From Amycolatopsis jejuensis (GTDB lineage: Bacteria > Actinomycetota > Actinomycetes > Mycobacteriales > Pseudonocardiaceae): a stretch of 64,000 bases of DNA. This document shows positions 44,778 through 54,031 of the stretch, piece by piece. The DNA lies in NCBI RefSeq assembly GCF_000717335.1, contig NZ_JNYZ01000036.1, forward strand, positions 1 to 64,000, written 5' to 3'. Position numbers and translations under genes: made by a program. The notes under the pieces were generated by a model that saw only the letters and a program-made list of their open reading frames with translations, searched no databases and was not told the DNA's origin. Each line of letters begins with the position of its first letter. Position 1 is the first letter of the stretch.

Positions 44778-44829
44778 CCGTCAAGATCCCGTAAACGCCC
44801 CCAGGTCGCGCCGTCAAGGAGCCGTCAGA
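44778..44829 (+). promoter_or_regulatory. Four phased CCGTMA direct repeats, probable KdpE binding region
   Basis: CCGTCAAG at 44778, CCGTAAAC at 44789, CCGTCAAG at 44811 and CCGTCAGA at 44822 all fall on an 11-bp grid (offsets 0, 11, 33 and 44). Paired direct repeats on one helical face are the usual site shape for OmpR-family regulators such as KdpE, encoded at the end of this operon. The region 44592-44916 otherwise holds no gene. Confidence 0.65.
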
Positions 44830-44916
44830 CGCGGGTGTTCACGCTCTGCGACGACCGCACAGTGGCATCGACCGACGGTCACCCCGTGCCGGGTGACCCT
44901 TCCTGAGAGGTGCCTC

Positions 44917-45000
44917 GTGGCGGATTTGCTGTACGCCTTATTGCTCATCGGCGTTTTCGTTCTGCTCGCCGGTGTCCTGCGCGGGCTGGAGAAGCTGTGA
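44917..45000 (+). CDS. 27-residue single-span membrane miniprotein before kdpF
   Basis: GTG 44917 to TGA 45000 encodes one hydrophobic helix (LLYALLLIGVFVLLAGVL) ending in RGLEKL. CCTGAGAGG upstream can serve as ribosome binding site. Its stop overlaps the kdpF start (GTGA), which argues that it is translated. It is not KdpF itself, which follows. The helix plus charged tail suggests an accessory of the Kdp complex, but no function is known to me. Codon 8 is TTA, rare in this genome. Confidence 0.65.
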   Translation: MADLLYALLLIGVFVLLAGVLRGLEKL

Positions 45001-45098
45001 GCGGCGCGGGCACCGTGGCCAACGTCATCGGGGGGCTGCTGGCGCTGGGCTTGATCGTCTACCTGTTCATCGCGCTCGTGAGGCCGGAGAAATTCTGA
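44997..45098 (+). CDS. kdpF: K+-transporting ATPase subunit KdpF
   Basis: A 33-residue membrane peptide with one helix (VIGGLLALGLIVYLFIALV) and the conserved C-terminus RPEKF of KdpF. It stabilises the KdpABC complex and binds near KdpA. GTG 44997 overlaps the stop of the preceding miniprotein. GTG 45015 (MANVIGG...) is an alternative start closer to typical KdpF length. kdpA follows one base after the stop. Confidence 0.88.
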   Translation: MSGAGTVANVIGGLLALGLIVYLFIALVRPEKF

Positions 45099-45099
45099 G

Positions 45100-46761
45100 A
45101 TGAGTGACGTCGGTGCCGGCTTCCTGCAAGCCGGGATACTGCTGGTCGCCCTGGCGGTGGTCTACAAACCGCTCGGCGGGTACCTCGCCCGCGTCTTCTC
45201 GGCCGAGAAGCACCTGCGGGTCGAGAAGGCCCTGTACAAGATCGTCCGGGTCGACCCGGACACCGAACAGCACTGGAAGACCTACGCGTCCGGGGTGCTC
45301 GGGTTCTCGTTCGTGTCGGTGATCCTGCTGTACCTGCTGCAGCGGCTGCAGGGGATCCTGCCGTGGAACTTCGACCGCGGGCCGGTGTCGCCCGCGGTCG
45401 CGTTCAACGCCGCGGCGAGCTTCGTGGCCAACACGAACTGGCAGTCCTACTCGCCCGAGGCCACCATGGGCCACTTCGTCCAGATGGCCGGGCTCACCGT
45501 GCAGAACTTCCTGTCCGCGGGCGTCGGGCTCGCCGTGGCCATCGCGGTGACGCGCGGTTTCATCCGCTCGCGCACCGACCGGCTCGGCAACTTCTGGGTC
45601 GACCTCACCCGTGGCACGATCCGCGTGCTGCTGCCGATGGCGTTCGTGTTCGCGATCGTCCTGGTGGCGCTCGGCGTGGTGCAGAGCCTGCGGTCCGGCG
45701 TCGCGGTGACCAACCCGGACGGCAGCCAGAGCACGCTCGCGCTCGCCCCGGCCGCGAGCCAGGAAGTGATCAAGGAACTGGGTACCAACGGCGGCGGCAT
45801 CTTCAACGCCAACTCCGCGCACCCGTTCGAGAACCCGAACGTGTGGACCAACCTCATCGAGATGTTCCTGATCCTGGTGATCCCGGTGTGCCTCACCCGC
45901 GCCTTCGGGCTGCTGGTGGGCAACCGCAAGCAGGGCTACGTCCTGCTGTCGGTGATGGCCGTCCTGTGGACCGCGATGCTCGCGGTGATCTGGTCCTCCG
46001 AGGCGTTCACCAAGAACCCGGCCGCGCTCGCCGCCGGAGCGAATCTCGAAGGCAAGGAACAGCGGTTCGGGCTCAGCGCGACCTCGCTGTTCGCCGATAC
46101 GACGACCGGAACCTCGACCGGCGCGGTGAACGGCGCGCACGACAGCCTGTCCGGGCTCGGCGGCGGCGGCACGCTGCTGAACATGCTCTTCGGCGAGGTT
46201 TCGCCGGGCGGCGTCGGCACCGGGCTCTACGGCATCCTCGTGATGGCGGTGATCGCGATGTTCCTGGCCGGGCTGATGGTCGGCCGCACGCCGGAGTACC
46301 TCGGCAAGAAGCTCGGCAAACGCGAGGTCACCGCCGCGGCGATCGCGATGCTCGCGATGCCCACCCTGGTACTGCTCGGGTCCGGGATTGCGCTGATGCT
46401 GCCGGGAACCCGTGCCGCACTGGGCAACTCGGGGGCACACGGGCTGTCGGAGATCCTGTACGGCTACGCGTCGACGGCCAACAACAACGGCAGTGCCTTC
46501 GGCGGTCTCACCGCGACCAGCGATTGGTTTCAGGCGTCGTTCGGGGTCGCGATGCTGCTCGGCAGGCTGATCCCGATCGTGGCCGTGCTCTGCCTGGCGG
46601 GTTCGCTTGCCGCGCAGAAGAAAGTGCCGGAAACCGCGGGCACGCTGCCCACCACCGGGCCGCTGTTCGGGACGATGCTCACCGGAACGATCGTCCTCGT
46701 CGCGGCTCTCACCTTCATCCCCGCGCTGGCGCTGGGGCCGATCGCAGAGGCTTTGGCATGA
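45100..46761 (+). CDS. kdpA: K+-transporting ATPase subunit KdpA
   Basis: A 553-residue potassium channel-like subunit related to the SKT family. Selectivity-filter-like segments are visible, for example NTNWQSYSPE and LGTNGGGIFNANSAHPFENP, and the C-terminal TANNNGSAFGGL. About ten membrane helices fit. It binds K+ and passes it to the KdpB site. ATG 45100 follows kdpF directly. The stop overlaps a 26-codon micro-ORF. Confidence 0.96.
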   Translation: MSDVGAGFLQAGILLVALAVVYKPLGGYLARVFSAEKHLRVEKALYKIVRVDPDTEQHWKTYASGVLGFSFVSVILLYLLQRLQGILPWNFDRGPVSPAVAFNAAASFVANTNWQSYSPEATMGHFVQMAGLTVQNFLSAGVGLAVAIAVTRGFIRSRTDRLGNFWVDLTRGTIRVLLPMAFVFAIVLVALGVVQSLRSGVAVTNPDGSQSTLALAPAASQEVIKELGTNGGGIFNANSAHPFENPNVWTNLIEMFLILVIPVCLTRAFGLLVGNRKQGYVLLSVMAVLWTAMLAVIWSSEAFTKNPAALAAGANLEGKEQRFGLSATSLFADTTTGTSTGAVNGAHDSLSGLGGGGTLLNMLFGEVSPGGVGTGLYGILVMAVIAMFLAGLMVGRTPEYLGKKLGKREVTAAAIAMLAMPTLVLLGSGIALMLPGTRAALGNSGAHGLSEILYGYASTANNNGSAFGGLTATSDWFQASFGVAMLLGRLIPIVAVLCLAGSLAAQKKVPETAGTLPTTGPLFGTMLTGTIVLVAALTFIPALALGPIAEALA

Positions 46762-46838
46762 GTACGCAATTCGGAAGTGTCGCTGAAGATCGCGGCCGGG
46801 TGTGGTCCTCCGGCAAATTTCGAGAGGCGTTGGCATGA
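46758..46838 (+). CDS. 26-residue micro-ORF coupled between kdpA and kdpB
   Basis: ATG 46758 overlaps the kdpA stop (ATGA) and TGA 46838 overlaps the kdpB start (ATGA), so this frame links the two genes perfectly. The peptide starts [13 protein letters not shown] and ends GKFREALA. It is hydrophilic, without a membrane helix. The junction AGAGGC-N-TTGGCATGAGTA occurs at both of its ends, 77 bp apart, suggesting it arose by duplication of the kdpA/kdpB boundary. It may be a coupling device or a true small protein. Confidence 0.55.
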   Translation: MSTQFGSVAEDRGRVWSSGKFREALA

Positions 46839-48928
46839 GTATCACCAAAGAGCGGACTCCCGCCGAGGAAACACAGCACCACGTGGAGAACGCCGGGCGC
46901 GTCGGAGCCGGGATCTTCAGCCCGAAGCAGCTCTGGTCGTCGCTGCCGGACGCGCTCCGCAAGCTGAACCCGCGGCACCAGCTCAAGAACCCGGTGATGT
47001 TCGTGGTGTGGGCCGGTTCGGTGCTCACCACCGTCTTCGCCATCACCGACCCGAGCGTGTTCTCGATCCTCATCGCGGTGTGGCTCTGGTTCACCGTGGT
47101 GTTCGCGAACCTGGCCGAAGCGGTGGCCGAGGGCCGCGGCAAGGCGCAGGCGGAATCGTTGCGGCGCACCAAGAAGGAGACGGTTGCGCGGCGGCTGACC
47201 GAGGATGGGTCCGAGGAGCAGGTACCCGGCGTGGACCTGCGCATCGGCGACCTGGTCGTGGTCGAGGCGGGGCAGGTGATCCCGGGGGACGGCGACGTCG
47301 TCGAGGGGATCGCGACCGTCGACGAATCGGCCATCACCGGCGAGTCGGCGCCGGTGATCCGCGAGTCCGGTGGCGACCGTTCGGCGGTCACCGGTGGTAC
47401 GACGGTGCTGAGCGACCGGATCGTCGTGAAGATCACCACCAAGCCCGGTGAGTCCTTTGTGGACCGGATGATCGCGTTGGTGGAAGGCGCTTCCCGGCAG
47501 AAGACGCCGAACGAGATCGCGCTGACGATCCTGCTGTCGACGCTCACGATCATCTTCCTGCTGGCCGTGGTGGCACTGCAGCCGATGGCGACGTACTCCG
47601 GCAGTGAGCAGTCGGTGATCGTGCTGACCGCGCTGCTGGTGTGCTTGATCCCGACTACAATCGGCGCGCTGCTGAGCGCCATCGGCATCGCCGGGATGGA
47701 CCGGCTGGTGCAGCGCAACGTGCTCGCCACGTCCGGCCGCGCGGTCGAGGCCGCCGGTGACGTGTCGACGCTGCTGCTCGACAAGACCGGCACGATCACC
47801 TTCGGCAACCGGCGGGCGACCGAGCTGATCCCGATCGGCGGGTCCACTGTGGACGAACTGGCCCGCGCGGCCCGGCTGTCCAGCCTCGCCGACGGCACTC
47901 CCGAAGGACGCAGCATCGTCGAGCTGATCGCGGAGCGGCACGGTCTTCCGCCTGCTGCGGACGAGAGCGAGAAGCTTGCGGAGTTCGTGCCGTTCACCGC
48001 GCAGACCCGGATGAGCGGCGTCGACCTCGGCGACCGCGAGGTCCGCAAGGGAGCCACCTCGGCGGTCCGCCAGTGGGTACGCGACCGTGGCGGCAACGTG
48101 CCGGACGAGACCGAGCGCGTCGTCGACGAGATCAGCCAGCAGGGCGGAACTCCGCTGGTGGTCGCGGAGGCCGCCGGTGGCACGGCGTTCGTGCGCGGGG
48201 TGATCCGGCTGTCGGACGTCGTCAAGCCGGGCATGAAGGAGCGGTTCCAGGAACTGCGGTCGATGGGCATCAAGACGGTGATGATCACCGGCGACAACCC
48301 GCTCACCGCACGGGCCATCGCCGAGGACGCGGGTGTCGACGACTATCTCGCCGAGGCCAAGCCCGAGGACAAGATGGCGCTCATCAAGAAGGAACAGGAG
48401 GGCGGCCGGCTCGTCGCGATGACCGGCGACGGCACGAACGACGCGCCCGCGCTCGCGCAGTCCGACGTCGGGGTCGCGATGAACACCGGGACCATGGCGG
48501 CGAAGGAAGCCGGCAACATGGTCGACCTCGACTCGAACCCCACGAAGCTCATCGAGATCGTGGAGATCGGGAAGCAGCTGCTCATCACCCGCGGCGCGCT
48601 CACCACGTTCAGCGTGGCGAACGACCTGGCGAAGTACTTCGCCATCCTGCCGGCGATGTTCACGAGCATCTTCGCCCAGCTCGGTGCGCTGAACATCATG
48701 CATCTGGCCACGCCGAAGTCGGCCATCCTGTCGGCGGTGATCTTCAACGCGCTGATCATCGTCGCGCTCATCCCGCTCGCCCTGCGCGGCGTGCGGTACC
48801 GGCCGTCGTCGGCGTCCGCGCTGCTGCGCCGCAACCTGCTGATCTACGGCCTCGGCGGGATCGTGAGCCCGTTCCTCGGAATCTGGGTGATCGACCTGAT
48901 CGTACGGCTCATTCCGGGGATTGGTTGA
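46835..48928 (+). CDS. kdpB: K+-transporting P-type ATPase subunit KdpB
   Basis: A 697-residue P-type ATPase. The phosphorylated Asp316 lies in DKTGTIT. TGES (actuator), [11 protein letters not shown] (hinge) and [14 protein letters not shown] (nucleotide domain) are all intact. [19 protein letters not shown] is a KdpB hallmark in the membrane part. It hydrolyses ATP to drive K+ uptake through KdpA. ATG 46835 has CGAGAGG upstream. The N-terminal extension of about 35 residues before the conserved region is normal in actinobacteria. Confidence 0.96.
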   Translation: MSITKERTPAEETQHHVENAGRVGAGIFSPKQLWSSLPDALRKLNPRHQLKNPVMFVVWAGSVLTTVFAITDPSVFSILIAVWLWFTVVFANLAEAVAEGRGKAQAESLRRTKKETVARRLTEDGSEEQVPGVDLRIGDLVVVEAGQVIPGDGDVVEGIATVDESAITGESAPVIRESGGDRSAVTGGTTVLSDRIVVKITTKPGESFVDRMIALVEGASRQKTPNEIALTILLSTLTIIFLLAVVALQPMATYSGSEQSVIVLTALLVCLIPTTIGALLSAIGIAGMDRLVQRNVLATSGRAVEAAGDVSTLLLDKTGTITFGNRRATELIPIGGSTVDELARAARLSSLADGTPEGRSIVELIAERHGLPPAADESEKLAEFVPFTAQTRMSGVDLGDREVRKGATSAVRQWVRDRGGNVPDETERVVDEISQQGGTPLVVAEAAGGTAFVRGVIRLSDVVKPGMKERFQELRSMGIKTVMITGDNPLTARAIAEDAGVDDYLAEAKPEDKMALIKKEQEGGRLVAMTGDGTNDAPALAQSDVGVAMNTGTMAAKEAGNMVDLDSNPTKLIEIVEIGKQLLITRGALTTFSVANDLAKYFAILPAMFTSIFAQLGALNIMHLATPKSAILSAVIFNALIIVALIPLALRGVRYRPSSASALLRRNLLIYGLGGIVSPFLGIWVIDLIVRLIPGIG

Positions 48929-48929
48929 C

Positions 48930-49541
48930 ATGAACGTATTGCTCAAGCAGACCTGGGCGGGCCTGCGCCTGCTCATCGCGATGACGGTGCTGCTCGGCAT
49001 CGTCTACCCGCTCGGGGTGTGGGCGGTCTCGCGCATCCCCGGGCTACAGGGCCACGCCGAAGGTTCGGTGGTGACGCAGAACGGCCAGGCCGTCGGCTCG
49101 TCGCTGATCGGCGTCGACCCGGTGCCTGCCGACCCGGCGCGCGACCCGTGGTTCCACAACCGGCCGTCGGCGAGTGCGAAGGACGTGCTGGGTCCGGGTG
49201 ATCCGTCGACGTCCGGACCGTCCAACAAGGGGCCGTACAACGAGGACCTGGCCAAGGCCATCGCGCAGCGGCGGGACCTGATCGCCCAGCGCGAAGGTGT
49301 CGCACCGGCGGCCGTGCCTGCGGACGCGGTGACGGCTTCGGCATCGGGTCTCGACCCGGCGATCAGCGTCGATTACGCCGCGCTGCAGGTATCGCGCGTG
49401 GCCCGGAACACCGGGCTGAGCGAGGAGAAGGTGCGGCAGCTGGTCGCGGACAACACCAGCGGCGCCGGGATCGGCGTGCCCGGCGTGAACGTGCTCCTGC
49501 TCAACCTTGCCGTGCATTCCGCGGCACCTGGCGCACACTGA
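48930..49541 (+). CDS. kdpC: K+-transporting ATPase subunit KdpC
   Basis: A 203-residue subunit with one N-terminal membrane helix (LRLLIAMTVLLGIVYPLGVWAV) and an extracytoplasmic domain with the KdpC motifs GSSLIG, DPWFHNRPSAS, SGSNxGP-like SGPSNKGPYN, and SGLDPAISVDYA. It assists ATP binding by KdpB and complex assembly. ATG 48930 starts at the conserved region. A TTG at 48921 is the only alternative nearby. Confidence 0.95.
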   Translation: MNVLLKQTWAGLRLLIAMTVLLGIVYPLGVWAVSRIPGLQGHAEGSVVTQNGQAVGSSLIGVDPVPADPARDPWFHNRPSASAKDVLGPGDPSTSGPSNKGPYNEDLAKAIAQRRDLIAQREGVAPAAVPADAVTASASGLDPAISVDYAALQVSRVARNTGLSEEKVRQLVADNTSGAGIGVPGVNVLLLNLAVHSAAPGAH

Positions 49542-49545
49542 CACT

Positions 49546-52095
49546 GTGAGCACAACCGACACACCCCCGAAGCCGCGCCGAGGAGAACTGCGGATCTACC
49601 TCGGCGCGGCTCCGGGCGTTGGCAAGACCTTCGCCATGCTCGGCGAAGCCCGGCGCCGCCTCGACCGCGGCACCGACGTGGTGGTGGGCCTCGTCGAGAC
49701 GCACGGCCGCAAGAAGACCGCCGACCTGCTCGACGGGCTCGACGTCGTGCCCCGGCGCACGGTCAGCCACCGCGGGCACGAGTTCGCCGAGATGGACCTC
49801 GAGGCGGTGCTCGCCCGCAAGCCCGAGGTGGTCGTGGTCGACGAGCTGGCGCACACGAACGTCCCCGGCGGACGGCACGACAAGCGCTGGCAGGACGTCG
49901 ACGAGCTGCTCGACGCGGGGATCGACGTGCTGTCCACGGTGAACGTGCAGCACCTGCAGAGCCTCAACGACGTGGTCGAGCGCATCACCGGCGTCACCCT
50001 GCAGGAGACGATCCCGGACGAGGTCGTGCGCCGGGCCGAGCAGCTGGAGCTGGTGGACATCACGCCGGAGGCGCTGCGGCGGCGCCTCGCGCATGGCAAC
50101 GTGTACCCGGCCGAGCGGATCGATGCCGCGCTGGGCAACTACTTCCGGCCGGGGAACCTGACCGCGCTGCGCGAACTGGCGCTGCTGTGGGTGGCCGACC
50201 AGGTCGACGTCGCGTTGCAGCGCTACCGGGCCGAGCAGAAGATCACCGACACGTGGGAGACGCGCGAACGGGTGGTCGTGTCGATCACCGGCGGGCCGGA
50301 GAGCGAGACGCTGATCCGCCGCGCCAGCCGGATCGCCAACCGCGCGGGCGCGGAACTGCAGGTGGTGCACATCCTGCGCGGGGACGGGCTGGCCGGGCTC
50401 GGGCCGACCGCGATGGTCCGCTCCCGCACGCTGGCCGAGGAGGTCGGCGCGACGTTCCACACGGTGGTCGGCGACGACGTACCCACCGCGCTGCTCGACT
50501 TCGCGCGCGGGGTCAACGCGACCCAGCTCGTGATCGGCACGTCGCGGCGGTCCCGGGTCGCGCGGCTGTTCGACGAGGGGATCGGCGCTTCGGTGGTCCA
50601 GCAGTCCGGATCGATCGACGTGCACATGGTCACGCACTCCTACGCCGGCGGACGGCTGCGCGCGCGGCTGGGCACGAGCCCGCTGACGCCGTCTCGGCTG
50701 GTAGTGGGCTGGCTGCTGAGCATCCTGCTGCCGCTGGCCGCGACCGGTCTCGGCGTGCTGCTGCGGGACACGGTGGAGTTCTCGACGGACGTGATGCTGT
50801 ACGTCCTGGCGACGGTGGTGGTCGCACTGGTCGGCGGGCTCGGTCCCGCGCTCGTGGCTTCGATTTTCGGGGCAGGGTTGCTGAATTTCTTCTTCACGCC
50901 ACCGCTCTACACGCTGAACGTGCACAGCCCGCAGAACGTCGTCACGCTCATCGCGATGATCGTGGTGGCCGTGATGGTGGCGCTGGTCGTCGCATCCGCC
51001 GCGCGACGGGGTGCGGCGGCGGCACGGGCGCGTACGGAGGCGTCGTTGCTGGCGTCGTACGCGCGTACGGTGCTCACCGATCCGAACCCGATCGAGCGGT
51101 TGCTGGCGAAGGTACGGGAGAACTTCGGCCTCACTTCCGTTACGCTGCTGGAGAAACGTAACGGGAAGTGGGACAAGGTCGCAGTGGCCGGTGGGGAACC
51201 GTGCGACGATCCGGACGAGGCCGATGTGGACATTGCCGTAACGGCTGACGTCCACCTGACACTCCGCGGGCGCACCCTGCCCGCCGCCGACCGCCGGGTA
51301 CTGGAAGCCGTTGCGGGACAAGCATTGCTCGCGTTGCGCCAGCAGCGGATGGCGACGGCTGCCGCGGCCGCGGAGCGCAAAGCCGAGGCGACTGAGCTGC
51401 GTACGACGCTGCTGTCCGCAGTCGGCCACGACCTGCGCACGCCGCTCACGTCCATCAAGGCCGCCATCGGCAGCCTGCGTGCGCCGGACCTGTCACTGTC
51501 CGAAGAGGACACCTCCGAGCTGTTGGAGACAGTGGAACTTTCGGCCGACCGGCTGGCTGGGCTGATCGACAATCTGCTCGACTCTTCGCGGTTGGCGACC
51601 GGTGCCGTCACCCCGCATTTGCGCCCGGTCGGCTACGACGAGGTACTCGCGCATGCTTTGTCCACAGTGGACAATTCGCAGGATGTGCAAGTCGCCGTGG
51701 ACGCCCGGCTGCCGTCGGTGCAAGCCGATCCGGGATTGCTGGAACGCGTGATTGCAAACGTACTGGACAACGCCCTCCGGCACGGCGGCGGCGAGGTTTC
51801 GGCGCGGGCAAGTGCGCATTCGGAATTCGTGGAGCTGCGAATCGTCGACCACGGAAAAGGCTTGCGAAAAGGGGCCGCGGAATCGGCCTTCGCGCCATTT
51901 CAGCGCCTGGGCGGCGACCGGGATTCGACGCCCGGTGTGGGGTTGGGGCTTTCCGTTGCGAAGGGGTTCACGGAAGCAATGGGCGGTACGGTACGCGCAG
52001 AAGACACTCCCGGCGGCGGGCTGACCGTGGTGATTTCGCTACCCGCGTGCACGGGCCGGGAACTGGTGGAAGCGGCTGAGGAGGTGGCCCGATGA
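49546..52095 (+). CDS. kdpD: Sensor histidine kinase KdpD
   Basis: An 849-residue sensor for potassium limitation or turgor. The N-terminal KdpD domain has Walker A GAAPGVGKTF and DELAHTN. A universal-stress-protein domain follows (about 240-365), then four closely spaced membrane helices (about 385-490), a GAF-like region, and the kinase core. His628 (GHDLRTPLTS) is the autophosphorylation site, and NVLDNALRHGGG and GVGLGLSVAKGF are the N and G boxes. GTG 49546 follows kdpC by four bases. The USP domain is often linked to cyclic-di-AMP binding, which is possible here. Confidence 0.95.
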   Translation: MSTTDTPPKPRRGELRIYLGAAPGVGKTFAMLGEARRRLDRGTDVVVGLVETHGRKKTADLLDGLDVVPRRTVSHRGHEFAEMDLEAVLARKPEVVVVDELAHTNVPGGRHDKRWQDVDELLDAGIDVLSTVNVQHLQSLNDVVERITGVTLQETIPDEVVRRAEQLELVDITPEALRRRLAHGNVYPAERIDAALGNYFRPGNLTALRELALLWVADQVDVALQRYRAEQKITDTWETRERVVVSITGGPESETLIRRASRIANRAGAELQVVHILRGDGLAGLGPTAMVRSRTLAEEVGATFHTVVGDDVPTALLDFARGVNATQLVIGTSRRSRVARLFDEGIGASVVQQSGSIDVHMVTHSYAGGRLRARLGTSPLTPSRLVVGWLLSILLPLAATGLGVLLRDTVEFSTDVMLYVLATVVVALVGGLGPALVASIFGAGLLNFFFTPPLYTLNVHSPQNVVTLIAMIVVAVMVALVVASAARRGAAAARARTEASLLASYARTVLTDPNPIERLLAKVRENFGLTSVTLLEKRNGKWDKVAVAGGEPCDDPDEADVDIAVTADVHLTLRGRTLPAADRRVLEAVAGQALLALRQQRMATAAAAAERKAEATELRTTLLSAVGHDLRTPLTSIKAAIGSLRAPDLSLSEEDTSELLETVELSADRLAGLIDNLLDSSRLATGAVTPHLRPVGYDEVLAHALSTVDNSQDVQVAVDARLPSVQADPGLLERVIANVLDNALRHGGGEVSARASAHSEFVELRIVDHGKGLRKGAAESAFAPFQRLGGDRDSTPGVGLGLSVAKGFTEAMGGTVRAEDTPGGGLTVVISLPACTGRELVEAAEEVAR

Positions 52096-52790
52096 ACGCA
52101 GACCGGGCAGCGACGGTACTGGTCGTCGACGACGAGCCGCAGATCGTCCGAGCGTTGCGAATCAACCTCAACGCGCGCGGGTACAAGGTGATCACCGCGC
52201 ATGATGGCACGGCGGCGCTGAAAGCGGTCGCGGAAACGAAGCCGGACGTGGTGGTCCTGGACCTGGGCCTGCCGGACCTGGACGGCACGGAGGTCATCGC
52301 AGGCCTGCGCGGCTGGACCACGGTGCCGATCATCGTCCTGTCCGCAAGGGGCGATTCGGCGGACAAGGTACAAGCACTGGACGCAGGCGCGGACGATTAC
52401 GTCACGAAGCCGTTCGGCATGGACGAACTACTGGCCCGCCTGCGCGCGGCGGTGAGACGTTCGGCAGTAGCAGGCGCAGACGGCGCAGAAGCAGTGGTGG
52501 ACGCAGGCTCGTTCACCATTGATCTGGCCGCGAAAAAAGTCCAGCGAGACGGCCGGGAAGTACATTTGACGAAAACCGAATGGGGTGTACTGGAACTGCT
52601 GGTACGGAACCGAGGCCGCCTGGTGGCGCAGAAACAATTGCTGCACGAAGTATGGGGCCCGTCGTACGAGACGGAATCACACTACCTACGCGTTTATCTG
52701 GCCCAGCTACGCAGAAAGCTGGAACCAGAACCCTCCCGCCCCCGCCACCTGCTGACAGAACCAGGAATGGGCTACCGCTTCGAAGTTTAG
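52092..52790 (+). CDS. kdpE: KdpE response regulator, OmpR family
   Basis: A 232-residue two-component regulator. The receiver has acidic residues VVDDEP, phosphorylated Asp57 (VVLDLGLPD), and Lys in VTKPFGMDEL. The C-terminal winged helix ends with SHYLRVYLAQLRRKLEPEPSRPRHLLTEPGMGYRF-type OmpR sequence. It overlaps kdpD (ATGA) and should activate the kdp promoter, where four CCGTMA repeats are found. A dispersed hairpin element lies 19 bases after its stop. Confidence 0.95.
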   Translation: MNADRAATVLVVDDEPQIVRALRINLNARGYKVITAHDGTAALKAVAETKPDVVVLDLGLPDLDGTEVIAGLRGWTTVPIIVLSARGDSADKVQALDAGADDYVTKPFGMDELLARLRAAVRRSAVAGADGAEAVVDAGSFTIDLAAKKVQRDGREVHLTKTEWGVLELLVRNRGRLVAQKQLLHEVWGPSYETESHYLRVYLAQLRRKLEPEPSRPRHLLTEPGMGYRFEV

Positions 52791-52808
52791 CTCCCGCCCC
52801 GCTGGCGT

Positions 52809-52861
52809 TCCGTGAAGGGAACCTTCACGGAATCAGATTCCCTCATGGTTCCCTTCACGGA
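52809..52861. repeat. Dispersed hairpin element, copy 3 (after kdpE)
   Basis: 53 bp beginning and ending with TCCGTGAAGGGAACC and its complement. The inner part differs from copy 1: the left half closes early (TTCACGGAATC) and the centre is CAGATTCCCTC, giving a shorter side-palindrome. It lies between convergent kdpE and the PST-rich gene, 14 bases from the latter's stop. Confidence 0.88.
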
Positions 52862-52874
52862 CTTCAGCGGAGCG

Positions 52875-53555
52875 TCAGCGCGTGGAGCCGGTCGGGGCGG
52901 TATCGCCGGTGCCCGTGGTGTCCGAAGTGGACACGCTGGACGTACTACTGGTCGGCTGCCCGCCAGTGGAACTACTCCCGGACGGCTTCGACGAAGGCGG
53001 AGTCTCCGAACTGGACGTACTAGTCGGAGAAGTAGGAGTCGTCGACGTAGGGTCGGTACTCGTCGGCGGAGTAGTGGAATGATCCGAAGTAGGAGTGTCA
53101 CTACGCTGCGAAGTAGTCCCAGGCACCGGATTCCCGCCCGGCTGCCCCGGCGGAACCGGCACCGGCGGCGGAGTGACCACACTCGTGGTCGGCACCCCAT
53201 CCGCCCCGACCGACACCACAGTCGTCGGCGTGGACGGCACAGTCTGCCCAGGCACCGGCGACCCCGGCACCGTCATCGGCCCACCCGGCACCGCGTTCCC
53301 CGGAACAACCTGGGAACTACCGGGCAACGTGCCCTGCCCGCCACCGGGTGCATTGGTCGCAGAATCAGTGATCCCGAGCGGCCCGGCCAGCTCGGCGACC
53401 GCGGCGAACGCCGTAGCGACCACCAGTCCGCTGACCCCCAGCACGGCGTACCCGGTACGGGTCAGCCGCCCGCTCGCCCCTTTGGGCGGCGCAGTGGCGG
53501 GGACGGCATGGACGGAGATGGATGAGCTCGGATCAGGCCCGTCGGGACGGGACAT
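52875..53555 (-). CDS. Membrane protein with a Pro/Ser/Thr-rich extracytoplasmic tail
   Basis: A 226-residue protein of unknown function. Residues 1-34 are cytoplasmic and polar, 35-57 form one membrane helix (GYAVLGVSGLVVATAFAAVAE), and the rest is low-complexity Pro/Ser/Thr/Gly sequence (SSSTGGQPTSSTSSVSTSD near the end). There is no enzymatic motif or sortase signal. Such tails act as wall-spanning stalks or glycosylated linkers. The coding frame is supported by length and codon pattern rather than by homology. Confidence 0.65.
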   Translation of the reverse strand: MSRPDGPDPSSSISVHAVPATAPPKGASGRLTRTGYAVLGVSGLVVATAFAAVAELAGPLGITDSATNAPGGGQGTLPGSSQVVPGNAVPGGPMTVPGSPVPGQTVPSTPTTVVSVGADGVPTTSVVTPPPVPVPPGQPGGNPVPGTTSQRSDTPTSDHSTTPPTSTDPTSTTPTSPTSTSSSETPPSSKPSGSSSTGGQPTSSTSSVSTSDTTGTGDTAPTGSTR

Positions 53556-53743
53556 GCAGGCTCCTTAGAAGGTTCGAACAGAGAATGCGGGGGATGCGCT
53601 CCACCCGGGCCCCGGCATGCGGGGGAGAGGGCTCCGGGCGTGGATCCTGGCCGGAGGCTATCACCGCGGCTGACCCGTTCGCGCGACCGCCAGGAGGACC
53701 CCGTCACGTTCTGCAACCACACTCGTACGGCAGGATGGGACCG

Positions 53744-54031
53744 GTGAGTGAGCAGGAATCACCCGTCCGGCTGGCCGCCTGGGTACACGGGCACGTACAG
53801 GGAGTCGGTTTCCGCTGGTGGACCCGAAGCCGCGCACTGGAGCTGGGCCTCACCGGATTCGCACGCAATCACCCCGACGGGCGTGTCGAAGTGATTGCAG
53901 AGGGTAGCCGTGACCACTGTGCGCGCTTGCTGGCCGCCCTGCGGTCCGGAACCTCACCCGGAAGAGTGGATCAGGTAGTGGAACGCTGGACTGCCGCAAA
54001 AGGCGGGCTGACGGGTTTCGCGGAGCGCTGA
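53744..54031 (+). CDS. acyP: Acylphosphatase
   Basis: A 95-residue acylphosphatase. Catalytic Arg24 (VHGHVQGVGFRWW) and Asn42 (GFARNHPDGRVEV) are both present, and the fold length is typical. It cleaves acyl-phosphates, and its cellular role in bacteria is unclear. GTG 53744 gives the usual length; ATG 53735 adds three residues. It stands upstream of smc, a conserved actinobacterial order. Its 3' end has a diverged copy about 330 bp downstream. Confidence 0.92.
   Translation: MSEQESPVRLAAWVHGHVQGVGFRWWTRSRALELGLTGFARNHPDGRVEVIAEGSRDHCARLLAALRSGTSPGRVDQVVERWTAAKGGLTGFAER

Noticed and set aside
45067..49000. Very long minus-strand ORFs (over 700-1000 codons) opposite kdpA and kdpB
   Set aside because: Open antisense frames are common in high-GC genes. 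The kdp products on the plus strand are certain.
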